A stretch of 64,000 nt of DNA from Halichoerus grypus. Its lineage: Eukaryota > Chordata > Mammalia > Carnivora > Phocidae. Each line of letters begins with the position of its first letter. The first letter of the stretch is position 1. The notes beneath the pieces were generated by a model. The model made no database searches, had not been told where the DNA came from, and worked only from the letters and a program-made list of their open reading frames with translations. The stretch covers positions 51,610,598 to 51,674,597 of the forward strand of contig NC_135720.1 of the NCBI RefSeq assembly GCF_964656455.1, written 5' to 3'. This document shows positions 11,301 through 22,340 of this stretch, piece by piece. The translations under genes were made by a program, and so were the position numbers.

Positions 11301-11935
11301 AAAGAACTACATAAAGATGTACTTCGGGGAATAGGAAAAATGAACCCATGAGAAAGGATTCAATAAGAAATAAATTAGCAGTGCACAATCTAAAAAAAAA
11401 AAATTAAGGAAACAATTCCATTTATACTAGCATCAAAAAGAATAAAATACTTAGTAATAAATTTAATAAAAGTATAAGAAAGTACAATAGTACAAAACTT
11501 GTGCTCTGAAAACTACAAGATATTTTTAAAGGAAATTAAAGAATTCTTAATAAACAGAAAGACATCCCATGTTCATGGATTGAAGGATACTATTGTCAAA
11601 ATGACAATACTCCTGCATTCATCTACAGATTCAATACAATGCTAAAAAAATCCCATCTGACTTTTTGTGCAGAAATCAAGATGATATTAAAATTCACATT
11701 TAAGTACCAGGGACTCAGAATAGCGCTCTGAACAAGAAGAACACAGTTGGAAAACTCACACTTCTGGACTTCAAAATTTATTACAAAGTTACAGTAATGA
11801 AAACAATGTGATAGTGGATTAAGAATAGACATACAGATCAACGGAATAGAGTCCAGAAATAAACCCTAGAGTTATGGTCAATTGATTTTCAACAAAGGTA
11901 CAAAATATTCAATGGAGAAAGAAAAATCATTTTCA

Positions 11936-12144
11936 GGGCGCCTGGGTGGCTCAGTCCGTTAAGCGGCTGCCTTCCACTCGGGTCATGATCGCAGGGTCCT
12001 GGGATCGGGCCCCGCATCGCATCGGGCTCCCTGCACAGCAGGGAGCCTGATTCTCCCTCTCCCTCTGCCTGCCGCTCCCCCTGCTTGTGCTCTCTCTCTA
12101 TCTCTCTGTCAAATAAATAAATAAAAATCTTAAAAAAAAAAAAA
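11936..12144 (+). mobile_element. CAN-SINE
   Basis: Inserted in the L1 3' fragment with imperfect 15-bp target duplication gaaaaatcattttca (11921-11935) / gaataatctttttca (12145-12159). A 5-bp tandem duplication ('gcatcgcatcggg') sits in the body. Confidence 0.95.
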
Positions 12145-13369
12145 GAATAATCTTTTTCAACACATGGTACTGGATAACTGGATAACTATGTGTAAAAGAA
12201 TGAAGTTGTACTTCTTCCTCACTCTATACACAAATATTAACTCAAAATTAATCATAGATGCAAATGTAAGAGTGAAAGTGTAAAATTCCTAGAAGAAACA
12301 TAGGGATATATTTTCGTGACCTTGGATTAGGCAAAACCTTCTTAGAGATGATATTAAAAGCACACACAACAAAAGAAAAACATATAAATTGGGTTTCATC
12401 AAAATTAAAAACTATTGTGCTTCAAAGAACACCATTAAGATAATGAAAAAGACCCCACAGAATGGGAAAAAATATTTGTAAACCATGTATCAGGTTAAGT
12501 GATTTCCATCTACAGCATACAAAGAACTCTCACAAATCAATAAGAGAAAGACAAATAACCCAACTTAAAAATATGCAAAAGATCTGAATTCCAAAGAAAA
12601 TGGCCAATAAATACATGAAAAGGTGCTTACCATCATTAGTCAGAAGAGAAATATAAACCAAAACACCAATACTACTTCACCAAACTAGGAAGGCTATAAT
12701 AAAAAAGACACACAATAAAAAGTGTTGGTAAGGATATGGAGAAATTAGAATTCTCATATACTGCTGGTGAGAATGTAAAATAATACAGTCTTTTTGGAAA
12801 ACATTCTGGCAGTTTGTCAAGAGACTAAACTGAAGGTTACCATTTGGCCCAGTAATTCCACTTTTAGATATATCCCCAAGGGAAATTAAAGTATGTGTCC
12901 AGACAAAAACATATACACATGTTCATAGCTGCATTATTCATCGTAGCTGAAAAGTGGAAACAACCCAAATGCCCATCAATTGACAAATGGGCAAATAAAA
13001 ATGGTATAGCCATACAATATTATTCAACTATAAAAGGGATGAAGAACTGATACATGCTATAACATGGATGAACCTTAAAAACATTATGTTAAACAAAAGA
13101 AGCCAGACACAAAAGAGCAAATATTCTATAGTTTCATTTCTATGAATGTTTAGAATAGGCAAATCTATGTATATAGAAAGCAGATTAATGGTTGCCTAGG
13201 GCTGGGTGGTTGAAGGCAAATGGAAAGAGACTGCTGATGGATATGAGGTCTCTTTTTGGGGTCATAAAAATATTCTAAAGTTGATTCTGCTGGTAGTCAT
13301 AACTGTGAATACAGTAAAAACCACTGAGTTGTAAACTTTAAATGGGTGAATTGTATAGAATGTGAATTA

Positions 13370-13710
13370 CAGTTGACCCTTGAGCTATATGGATTTGAAC
13401 TAGGTAGGTCCACTTATACATGGATTTTTTTTTTTAATAAATACAGGGCAGTATTGTAAGTATATTTTCCCTCCGTTAGGATTTTCTTATTAACATTTTC
13501 TTTTCTCTCCTTACTTTCTTATAAGAATACAGTATATAACACATATAACATACAAAATAGGTGTTAATTGACTGTTTTTGTTTTGGTAAGGCTTCCAGTC
13601 AACAGTAGGCTATTAGTAGTTAAGTTGCAAATGGTAAAAAATTATACATGGATTTTTGACTGTGTGGGGGGTCGGTGTTCCTAACCCCTGTGTTGTTCAA
13701 GAGTTGACTA
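13370..13710. mobile_element. Tigger-like nonautonomous DNA transposon (MITE)
   Basis: The left end 'cagttgacccttgagc' and the right end 'gttcaagagttgacta' are inverted copies, flanked by TA on both sides as expected for Tc1/mariner-type insertion. The interior wording 'gaatacagtatataacacat' and 'aacagtaggctattagtagt' matches a common Tigger-derived mammalian MITE. It splits the L1 3'UTR: the L1 text resumes at 13711. Nonautonomous; no transposase frame. Confidence 0.85.
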
Positions 13711-13897
13711 TATATTTCAGTAAAGATGTTTTTTGAAAAGCAATAGAGGGTAAAGAATTTGATAAGTATATAGTCAAATCTAAACAAGCATTGAATGTAT
13801 CAAATGGTAACAAAAGCACTCACAGAAGTTATAAAAAATGATGGGACTAAAATGCTGCAACAGTAATAAATGAAAACAGTGGAAGAAAAAATGACTA

Positions 13898-13975
13898 CAT
13901 CAAAAACTAATGATGTATTGTATGGTGACTAACATAACGTAATAAAATTAAATTAAAAAATAAAAATTAAAAAAA
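13898..13975 (+). mobile_element. Very short 5'-truncated carnivore L1 tail
   Basis: 'aaaaactaatgatgtattgt' + 'atggtgactaacataacg' + 'aataaaattaaatt' + A-rich run is the carnivore L1 3' terminus. Flanked by short direct repeats of the type aaaaaatga. Only about 75 bp were copied. Confidence 0.65.
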
Positions 13976-14432
13976 AATGATTAGAGATAAAGCATCCCAA
14001 GGTCCTTATTTTGTTTGAAAGAAGAGCAAGGGCTACTGATCAACCTACAAGATTGGAGACTAGTAGGCTTGCTAAATTTAAAAGTAAATAGGAAAAAATA
14101 GCAATAGAATCACTTGAAGGAAAAATATTGATCAGTTCTATAGCAGAAAAGGAGAAAAAGAACCACAGGGTGAGCAGAAATCACACAATAAAAGAGTAAG
14201 TCCATCACAATATGTAATCACAAAAATGTAAATGGATGAAATATACCAGGTAAAAGACTGAGACTCAGATTTAAATAAATCCAGGTGCACATAGTGTTTT
14301 TTTTTTAATTACATTTTCTGTCTGTTCCTGGTAATTAGGATGAAATTACATTTGAATATTTTGCCTTGTCTTGTTCCTCACTTTAAATGGGATGCTCTTA
14401 GCATTTCACCATTAAGAATCATACTTGTTGAT

Positions 14433-14630
14433 GGGACGCCTGGGTGGCTCAGTTGGTTAAGAGTCTGCCTTCGGCTCAGGTCATGATCCTGGGGTCCTGG
14501 GATTGAGTCTTGTGCTGGGCTCCTTGCTCAGTGGAGAGCCTGCTTCTCCCTCTGCCTGCCGCTCCCCCTGCTTGTGCTCGCTCTGTCTCTCTCTCTCTGA
14601 CAAATGAATAAATAAAATTTTTTAAAAAAA
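14433..14630 (+). mobile_element. CAN-SINE
   Basis: Body 'ggacgcctgggtggctcagt', 'ttaagagtctgccttcggct', CT-rich middle and 'aatgaataaataaaa' tail. Target duplication aagaatcatacttgttga (before) / aagaagaatacttgttga (after). The target appears to be the left duplication of the adjacent L1 tail. Confidence 0.95.
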
Positions 14631-14640
14631 GAAGAATACT

Positions 14641-14788
14641 TGTTGAGGGATGGGCTGAATGGGTGATGAGTATTAAGGAGGCACTTGTGTTGAGTGATGA
14701 ATCCCTAAATTCCACACCTGAAACCAATTTTACCATACATGCTACCAACTAGAATTTAAATGAAAACTTGAAATTAAAAAAAAAGAAT
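14641..14788 (+). mobile_element. 5'-truncated carnivore L1 3'UTR
   Basis: 'ctgaatgggtgatgagtatt', 'gaggcacttgtgttgagtga' and 'ccacacctgaaaccaatttt' through 'agaatttaaatgaaaacttg' are the carnivore L1 3'UTR ending in an A-rich tail. The right flank aagaataatatttttt resembles aagaatcatacttgtt on the left, so that is the likely target duplication. Confidence 0.75.
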
Positions 14789-14899
14789 AATATTTTTTAT
14801 GGCTTTCGTAGATACTCTTTTTCAGGTTAAGGAGTTTTCCTTCTATTCTTAGTTCATTAAGAGAAATTATATTCAGAATGTCGAGAGAATTCTCTACAC

Positions 14900-16595
14900 A
14901 GGTAAACGATCATTCAAGAGTAAGGCTGAAGTCAAAAGATTTCAACGCTATGAAAGAGCTATACGGTGCCTAGATGTAAATCTAACAAAAGATGTGATAA
15001 CTTTTATGAAGAAAACTCTAAAAGCTTATGGAGAGACATAAAGGATAACCTGAGTAAACGGAGTGGTATGTTCATATATGGGAAGACAAGAGCTTCACAG
15101 TAAGTGTTCTCCTAGATATACACTATAAATTTAATAAATTCTATTAAAAATCCCTGGGGAGCTTTTTTTTTTTTTTCCCCTTCACTGACCTGGATAAGCA
15201 GATCATAAAGTTCATGCAGCTCTAACAATGAAGGCCTAAGAATAGACAAAACAATACTGAAACAGAGAAAGGACTCACCCTAACAAATCTCAAGACTCAT
15301 TGTAAATTAATAGTAATGAAAATACTCTAGTATCAGTATCCGAGTAAACAGATCAATGGGACAGATTTTCTGTAAAACCTAGAGACATTGCCATATACAT
15401 AGGAACTTGGACTATGACAGAGGGGACATTAGAGATCAGTAGGGAAAGGATGACTATTTCATAAATGGCACTGGGACTACTTGCTAACAATATTTTCAAG
15501 GGGAAAAATTATATTCATACCTCACAGCATGTGCAAAAATAAATTTCAGATATGTTAAGGGAAAGTTGTAAACATTTAGACAAAATATTAGGAAAATATA
15601 TATGACATCCTAGAAGGGCAAAGCAGCAAAAATCATGGAAAAGTGATAAATTGAACTACATAATTTTTAAAAACTTCGCCATGGCAAATGACAACAATAA
15701 CAAAGTAAAAAGACAAGCACTTAGAGAAAATATCTGCAACCTACATTTCTAAGGGAAGATAAGTATCCAAAATGTATAGTAAGTTCCTAAAAATAAGAAG
15801 AGAAATAACAAAACACCAAAAAGGCAAAGGATATGAAGAAGCAATTAGCAGAGGAGGACATTTAATGGTCAAGAGACACATGAAAATATGCTCGACTTCA
15901 CTAGCAGTCAAGGAGAGGCAAATTAAAACAAATAGATATTATGTCACAACTATTAGAGTGGAAAAAAAAAATGTTTAATGCTGACATTACCAACAATACC
16001 AGTTGGCGAGAACAGAGAAATAAAAACTTTCATCTGCTGCTAGTGGGAGTGTAAAATTACATAACCACTGCAGAGAGCAATCTGGCAATATCTGGTAAAG
16101 TTAATGTATAACCTATGAGCAGCTCCACTTTTATGTATCTAGAAGTTCCTGAGAGATACATGGGCCCAAGGAGATACAAATGGGAGAACATTCTTTTCAG
16201 CACTCCATGCAATAGCTGAAAAGTGGAGACAAGCTACCCGACCCTCAGGGGTAAAATGGGGGGATAATATGTGCATTATTTATACAATGCCACACGCACA
16301 GTAGCTAACATGAGCGAGATACCTCTCTGCCATCTGCGTGGATAAATCCAAAATATATAATGACAAGCTAAAAAGATGCTAAGTAAATATTATATGCGAT
16401 ATCATTTATATAAACTTTAAAATAAGTGAAACAATAGTACATATTATTTACAAATACATTAAAGATACCAAAATATTACCGGTTATTATTCACACCTTTG
16501 AGGGTGGAGAGAGAGGAGCCTCCTAACCAGGTGTCCTGGAGGTTTTTGAACTCACACATAAAACATAAAAGGATTTTTTGAGAACTGAGCCACTA
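14900..16595 (+). mobile_element. Old L1 ORF2/3' relic
   Basis: Degenerate sense L1 read by landmarks: 'agtaatgaaaatactctagt', 'gggaaaggatgactatttca', 'aagagacacatgaaaatatg', 'ctgctgctagtgggagtgta', 'gcaatagctgaaaagtggag'. The open frame at 15772-15978 is a remnant of ORF2, not a gene. The boundary with the antisense piece at its left is approximate. Confidence 0.6.
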
Positions 16596-17066
16596 ATGAG
16601 CACTATTTGTGTACTTATGTACAAAGAACCCTAAAGACGTTCCGTGGATTCTAGTATCAATGGCCAGTTCCTCTTCACTAAAGAACCAAGGAGAATAACC
16701 CTCCAGCAGCGGGGCTAACAGAACGGCTCTGGCCTAGCTCCTGTCTTCTCCTGCAGCTTCTGGATTGTTCCCTGGCACCCAGCCTGGTTTGCACTGGGAA
16801 ATCCCCTTGTTGTGTTTTCTTAGGCATCCACCAGAGGTGTAGCCCAACACCCCGAGTTTTACCTGCTGACTTCTGTAGAAGATTCTATAGCTTCGCTCTG
16901 CCTCTGACCCACGCCCAGGGCCTATCCTTGTGCCTTTCAGGGTGTGTTGCTTCCCTGGGTGGGCTTAGCTTTCCTCTAGGAGCTGCAATCCCAGGCAGGG
17001 GGCCTTTAAACTCCCTTCGGTCTGGAGTTACAGAACGGTGATCCTTCCTCGGTTCCTCCATTCAAG
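16596..17066. other. Unique sequence
   Basis: No repeat or gene recognised. Confidence 0.4.
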
Positions 17067-17067
17067 A

Positions 17068-17172
17068 TGTGCACACACACACACTTTCATATTCACACAA
17101 ACACCCTGATACACACATGCACACACGTGCACAAACTCGCACATACAAAGAAACACACAGACGCACCCACAC
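17068..17172. repeat. Imperfect (CA)n microsatellite
   Basis: Interrupted CA repeats with TTC and GTG interruptions. The overlapping histidine/threonine-rich open frames are products of the repeat. Confidence 0.85.
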
Positions 17173-18000
17173 TACCCCCTTCTCTGCAACAGAAACCGGG
17201 CTTGCTGAGTCACTCAAAATCCACTATTGTGTGGATATCGTGCGGCAGATCTGATTTTATAATGGAACACAATGGGAAAATAGAATTCACTATTCACAAA
17301 CACATAGATCTCAAATATCAAAGGACAATTGGATGGTACCGACGGGACCACTAAAACACAATAGACCCCTCCTCTCACACAAGCTCAAATCCTGTGAGTT
17401 TTCTTTTCTTTTTCACTTTGGGAGCAGAGTTGATTCAATTACACCCTTCAGTTCTTAGCGCATTACCATTACCAATCTGGGAGGCCCCCTCTCTAGCTCT
17501 ATTTTACTTGATTTTATTTTTCCCCTTTGTGCCTGATTCCACTCTTCGGCCCTCCCAGCCCTCACAGACTTCCTCTGTAATGTCTTTGATATTTGCCCGA
17601 TTGTTATTTATCCTATTGCTCGTCTACCAGGATGGCACAGCAAGATGATGTTTATCTCTGATTCATTACCCGATTCATTTTTATTAAGCAGCCATAAAAC
17701 TTGAGGTGTTGTGTGGGAGGGGCCTCTGCTGTGGCATCTAGCAGCCAGATGATGTGAACATCTGTTTAATCTGATGGTGGGTCCAGAGGTGTCTGTTAGA
17801 TTATTTTCTTTATACACAGAACACAGCTCACAAGTTGATGCCCTTGCCGGAAAAGAGTGCTCTTTCAATCAGGAAAATGCGCATTTGTCCCGAAGGAGTG
17901 TTTAAGTCTGCAGGCAGAGGGTGCGGTGACTGTGCCACAAAGACCCCCTTCTGTGGGGAGAGAGCAGAGGCCGAACCCCGCGTGCGGGCTCCCCTGGAAC
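17173..18000. other. Unique sequence, possibly conserved non-coding
   Basis: No transposon recognised over more than 800 bp in a repeat-dense window. 17640-17790 is low in simple sequence and has a look common in conserved elements; this is an impression only. Confidence 0.3.
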
Positions 18001-18004
18001 CTGG

Positions 18005-18018
18005 CCCGTAGGTGGCAG
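18005..18018 (+). promoter_or_regulatory. CTCF-like core motif
   Basis: The sequence cccgtaggtggcag matches the CTCF core (CC[A/G][C/G][C/T]AG[G/A][G/T]GGC[A/G][C/G]) at all but the third position. It lies in a unique, moderately CpG-containing stretch (17920-18070). Occupancy cannot be read from sequence. Confidence 0.4.
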
Positions 18019-18566
18019 TCTCCCATCATCGTTCCTGGACCACAAGCCTCAGAAGGGCAGACGGCAGTCTTGGTGTCCTTTGCTCTTTTCTTCTGGCTTC
18101 CTAATATTTAATGTGCCCCCCACCAACTTCCCCTCCTCCCCCCCAGCAGGTAGAGCCCAGAGTAAGGGAGAGCAGCAGTGACAAAAGAAACTTCGTCTGG
18201 AACCAGCCAAAGTCAGAAGGGCCCGGTTGTGACCCCCTCTTTGCGACTGTTTTGGAATTGCAGGGCAGCCCTCTTGCAGAATTGCCCTGTAAATGGCAAG
18301 AAGGGGTGTCTTTCACACTAAACAGAAAATAAAACCTTCTCAAATTGTCATAATTTTTAAAAAGCAATCATGCTAACGCAAGTCTTTATCCTCCCTGTTT
18401 TGTCTTGCCCCTCACCTCTCTGCCAACACACACCCACAGAGTTGGGATTCATCTTTGGGAATGAGCTGTGATCAGCCATTCTTCCCCAAATATGCCCGAG
18501 CCCTCACCTCGCCCCTCACAGAGCCTATCTGACAAGATAGAGAATAGTCATAGGCAGAGATGAGGA
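18019..18566. other. Unique sequence
   Basis: Nothing recognised; includes a C-rich run 'ttcccctcctcccccccag' near 18130-18148. Confidence 0.35.
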
Positions 18567-18625
18567 GTGTGTGCATGTGTGTGTGTGCGTGTGTGTGTGT
18601 GTGTGTGTGTTGTGTGTGTATGTGT
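18567..18625 (+). repeat. (TG)n microsatellite
   Basis: About 59 bp of TG/GT with single interruptions (gcatg, gcg, ttg, atg). Potential Z-DNA former and length-polymorphic marker. Confidence 0.95.
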
Positions 18626-20299
18626 AAAAATCCTCCTACCCCTCTTGTGCAGAGAATTTTAGACAGGAAGTCCAAGGGAAACCAAGAGATCAAGAAAAGG
18701 GTACCACCCTCTCACTTTCCTTCTACCCACTCATTCCACACCAGAGAACAGAAGGCAGGAGGAACACTAACCTAGCCCCAGGCCCTTTTAGGAGAGCCTG
18801 CCCAATGGGCTTCTAATCAGCCTGCCCCTCTTGTCTGCCACCCATTGTTTAAGGAGCCAAAGGGAGTTTCAAGCATTAGCAAGTGTCAAATCGCCTGAGG
18901 ATCGTGCTTGTCTAAGAGGCCACATGGAGTGGTTCATTAGCATTTGTAAAACCCGCCTCAATAGCAATGTAGAACCTAGTGCTGGGGTGGGTTTTGTGTA
19001 TTCCACTTGAATTAGCAAGCAGAATATGTTTGTAAACTTATGAACACCTGGGTTCTGAAAAAGACACTGCTAAGGAAAGGACTTCCTTGGAAGGGGGCTT
19101 TCTCTGTTTCTAGGTGCTTCCCCTCCCCAGGCTAGAAACCTAGATGCCTTGTCTTCTCCTTCCTCAGAGGTGGTTAGGACTCAGAGATTGTTGGTTAGGT
19201 TTGGAGGAATGAAGATACAGGAAGTCCCAAGTGTTACAGAAAGCATTCCTGAGTCAGAGGTAGTCAGCGGTCAGCCTATTCTGAAGAGGGGCAAATGCAT
19301 GTTTCTCCAGAGGACTAGAGCCTGGGGTAGGTGGGCTGTCAATGGTGGTGAAGGTGGTGAGGTGAAGGTAGAGGGGGTAGACAGAGAGGGGTAGTGGAGG
19401 TGGAGGTGGCCGAGCTGGAGGGGTCAAGATGGAAAGAGTGCAGGGGGTGGAAGAAGGACTAGGAGAGGCCTGGCAGAAACCTGGGTCAAGCTGGAAACTG
19501 ACCAAGCCACGGCCGTGACAGGGAAGCCTCTGCCAGCCCCAGGAGTCTTCCGATACTGTCTTGGCTGCTTGGCCAGTCTGTGCCATGCACTGGACTCACC
19601 AGGACCCAAAACCGGTTTCTTCTTGCTCGGGGAGACAGTCCCTGCAGTCTAGCTGGGGGTGTTAGGATGTGCCTGGTGGCTAGAAGCCTGTGAGGGGGCT
19701 GCCCTCTGGGCACATACCCACAAGGGAGCAGAGGTCACTGCATTTTCAACCCTGGTTGAAAATTTCTGAGATGGGAGGATCTGGTTATTTAGGAGATAGA
19801 CTCTATCAGGAAGGTCCATTGTCTCAGTGGCTATGTTCCTTTATGACACAGGAAATCATCTGTTGAAACCAACATGGCAAAGATACTGTGGATGAAAAGG
19901 TTGTAAAACAACAACAACAACAATGGGATTTCAGGTTAATTTCTTCTATCTGGATCAGACCTGAGTTCATTATACTTCCATGATGATTTACCATTCTGCA
20001 TCTTCCTTTGACCTTGGGGGTACATATCAACATGGGGAATGAATGCAGAAGATCTGAGAATATAGGATCTTTCCTCTCTTTAGACTCTTTCCCTTGAAAA
20101 GCTCTGTGAATTCAGATTTTCTCTCTCATGTGGAAAAAAGAACTGCTGAAAAGCACCTCCAACCCTCAAAATCTATACAATGAAGCCTTAGCAGGGCATT
20201 TAAATTCTGCTGGAACATGAGCCCAGCAGCCTTCCTACTTCATCTCCTACCACTCACCTTTTATCAGACTCATCCCAGTTGTCTTTGAAACACCAGGAG
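18626..20299. other. Long repeat-poor unique block
   Basis: No transposon recognised over about 1.7 kb. Part (18840-19040) may be conserved non-coding sequence. A G-rich 'ggtggtgaaggtggtgaggt'-type degenerate tract lies at 19335-19410, and (ACA)n at 19903-19922. Confidence 0.35.
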
Positions 20300-20645
20300 C
20301 ATTTCCACACCTCCGTGTGTCTGCTGGGCCCTCTCACCCTACTCCACTTGCCCAGAGATCCTCCTTATTCCTCACGGCCTGTTTCAAATTTCACTTCCTT
20401 CCTGAAGCCTGATCCCTCTGGAGAAAGCGGCCCAGCCCCATTCTGTGCTCTCGTGGGCCCTGGGAATCTCCAGGGCATCGTCTTTGCTCACAGCCCGGTG
20501 GGTGGGCAGGCTGCACGTGTGGCCTGCCTTTCTCCTTCACAATCGTAAGCTCCTAGAGCGGGTCATCCATGTCTCCGTGTTATCTCCTCTAATACCCAGC
20601 CCAGTGTTGCCCAGTTCGAAGGGCTCAACAATTGTTGGTGGAATT
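20300..20645 (+). mobile_element. L2 3'-end fragment
   Basis: Sequence order 'cactccacttgcccagag'-like, 'cttccttcctgaagcctgat' and 'cgtaagctcctagagcgggt' to 'gctcaacaattgttggtgga' follows the L2 3' terminal region. Strongly diverged. Confidence 0.6.
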
Positions 20646-20984
20646 TGCAGTCAAACCATGTTAGCTTACAAAAATAAACACAAATGTCAGGCCTAATCCT
20701 TCCCTATTCAATGTAAGAGGCACCACTAATTCACTTTTAACAGAAGAAAATGAGTAATTTAAAACTAGAAATGAATCACCTAATGAAGAGAGAGACAAAG
20801 AACGTTCAGCCCCTCTGAAATTCAAAGACTTGACTGTGAAAATAAGGAAATGCCACATTTGACAAATCAAATTAACAAATTTAGAAGAAATTACAGTGCT
20901 CGCTGTTGCCAGAGTCACAGTGAGACGTACATTCTCAGGGCTGCTCGTGGTGCAGCGAGGATGGCCTTTCTCAAAGTAATTTGA
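20646..20984. other. Unique sequence
   Basis: No feature recognised. Confidence 0.35.
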
Positions 20985-21535
20985 CAAAATGTCTCAGGAG
21001 CCTGAGAAATCTTCATTCACTTTGATCCAGTAACTCCAACAAGAATGTTTTGTAAGGTGACAAGCTGTGATGCAAATGAAGAGTTATGTTTATTATGTTC
21101 ATTGCAACCAGCACGATTTATAATACTGAAAAGTTGAAGATAACCTAAACATCCAACACTACGGAAATGGCTCAACAAATAATAGTGGATCTGTGTAATA
21201 GTCTGCGGCGGTGCATTAAGATGATTTTTTTTTTTAAGATATTTTTTATTTATTTATTTGACAGAGAGATACACAGCGAGAGAGCGAACACAAGCAGGGC
21301 GAGTGGGAGAGGGAGAAGCAGGCTCCCCGCCGAGCAGGGAGCCCGATGCGGGGCCAGATCCCAGGACCCTGGGACCATGACCTGAGCCAAAGGCAGATGC
21401 TTAACTGACTGAGCCACCCAGTGGCCCCCATTAAGATGATTTTTAAAAAACATCGTCACAGGAAAATGCATGTGATATAGTGTTAACTGGAAAATAAGAC
21501 ATAAAACTGAATATGTGTTAAGATCTCAAATGTGA
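20985..21535 (+). mobile_element. Old L1ME-type 3' fragment, split by a SINE
   Basis: 'actttgatccagtaactcca', 'tgttcattgcaaccagcacg', 'gataacctaaacatccaaca' and, after the SINE, 'aggaaaatgcatgtgatata' are L1 3' ORF2 landmarks. Confidence 0.7.
21230..21428 (-). mobile_element. CAN-SINE
   Basis: Antisense copy (poly-T, then tatttatttatttgacag, ending 'ctgagccacccagtggcccc'). Target duplication cattaagatgattttt at 21214 and 21429. Inserted in the old L1 3' fragment. Confidence 0.95.
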
Positions 21536-21589
21536 TGTTACATATACATGTACATACATATTTACATACCTATATATGTGTATATAACC

Positions 21590-21920
21590 CGTTTTATCTA
21601 ATACGATCGCCACCAGCCACATGTTGCCATTGAGCGCTTGAAATTTGGCTAGTCCAAGGTAAGAGATGCTGTAAGTGTAAACTACATATTGGATTTCAAA
21701 GACTTAGTATGAAAAAATGATGTAAACTGCCTCATTAATAATTTTTTATTGATTACGTAAAGAATGACAATATTTTAGACATACTGGGCTAAATCAATTC
21801 TATTATTAATCTCACTGGTTTCTTTATACTTTTTTTTTAACATGGCTACTAGAACATTTAATATTAAACACAGAGTGCACATTCTATTTCTTTTGGGCAG
21901 TGCTGTATTAGATGATTGCA
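21590..21920 (+). mobile_element. hAT-like (Charlie-type) nonautonomous DNA transposon
   Basis: 'ccaccagccacatgttgcca' + 'ttgagcgcttgaaatttggc' is a diverged copy of a common mammalian hAT MITE ('gccacatgtggctattgagcacttgaaatgtggc'). The right end 'gggcagtgctgtattagatg' resembles the inverted terminal 'ggacagcgct'. Exact family name uncertain. Confidence 0.6.
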
Positions 21921-22184
21921 TTTTTTAAAATGAAGAAAATTTCTAGTTGAGGTTATCCCTGGGTTTTAGAATTACAGGTGATTTTAGTTTTGTTCTTTAA
22001 ATTCTCCTGTCTTCTCCCTGTTTTCTGAATATGCATATATTTCTAGTGTCTCACTTCTTTTGGGGAGCTTTCTCCAGCCTCCCAGAGTGGCGTTAGATGC
22101 GTGCATGACTTCCAACACTTCTGTACAGCACTTAATAGAGTTTGAAATTACATGCTGTCTGATCATCTGATTCATGTCAGCCTG

Positions 22185-22340
22185 CTCAGTAGACCATAAG
22201 GTCCACGAGTCTGGGACCCACGTCTGTTTTGCTCACCTTTCTGTCCCTGGCACTTAGCAAAATGCATAGTATATAGTAAGTACTTAATAAAATACTGGTT
22301 AGATGGATGAGTGAATGAATGAACAAATGAAAGAGTGAAT
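22185..22340 (+). mobile_element. L2 3' terminus
   Basis: 'agaccataaggtccacgagt', 'tttctgtccctggcacttag' and 'gtaagtacttaataaaatac' followed by gaatgaatgaa is the classic L2 3' end. Confidence 0.75.

Larger units (their letters stand above)
11396..13735 (+). mobile_element. L1 3' fragment (ORF2 C-terminus and 3'UTR), nested in older L1M
   Basis: Sense L1 ORF2 wording: 'gaaaactacaagatattttt', 'cagatcaacggaatagagtc', 'tgctggtgagaatgtaaaat', 'caacccaaatgcccatcaat', ending 'ggtgaattgtatagaatgtg'. The last 25 bases (13711-13735) are separated from the rest by a Tigger-like MITE. A SINE splits it at 11936. Frames are broken throughout. Intermediate age (L1MA/MB-like) judged by eye. Confidence 0.8.
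10380..14290 (+). mobile_element. Old L1M body, repeatedly interrupted
   Basis: Pieces at about 10380-10572, 10783-11126, 11301-11395 and 13736-14290 form one ancient sense L1M segment. Diagnostic wording is 'tctgcaaaggaacaacaatt', 'ctgctgacctagaattctat', 'gaggatgaaataaagacatt' and, after the main insertion, 'aatctaaacaagcattgaat'. It is interrupted by two SINEs, by a younger L1 3' fragment with its own insertions, and by a short L1 tail, each listed separately. The left limit is approximate. Coding capacity is lost. Confidence 0.6.
14290..14900 (-). mobile_element. Old antisense L1 ORF2 fragment, split by two insertions
   Basis: The left part (14290-14432) has 'gcatttcaccattaagaatc'. The right part (14789-14900) has 'ttttatggctttcgtagata', 'ctctttttcaggttaaggag' and 'ttttccttctattcttagtt', the antisense of the well-known L1 ORF2 stretch. 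It is interrupted by an L1 3' tail (14641-14788) and a SINE (14433-14630). Confidence 0.65.

Noticed and set aside
14476..14748. Minus-strand frame of 90 codons with arginine/serine-rich segment
   Set aside because: It crosses a CAN-SINE and an L1 tail. The same peptide pattern appears wherever a CAN-SINE is read on that strand (for example 31026-31211, 50708-51091, 55543-55755).
17067..17354. His/Thr-rich open frames
   Set aside because: They translate an imperfect CA microsatellite.
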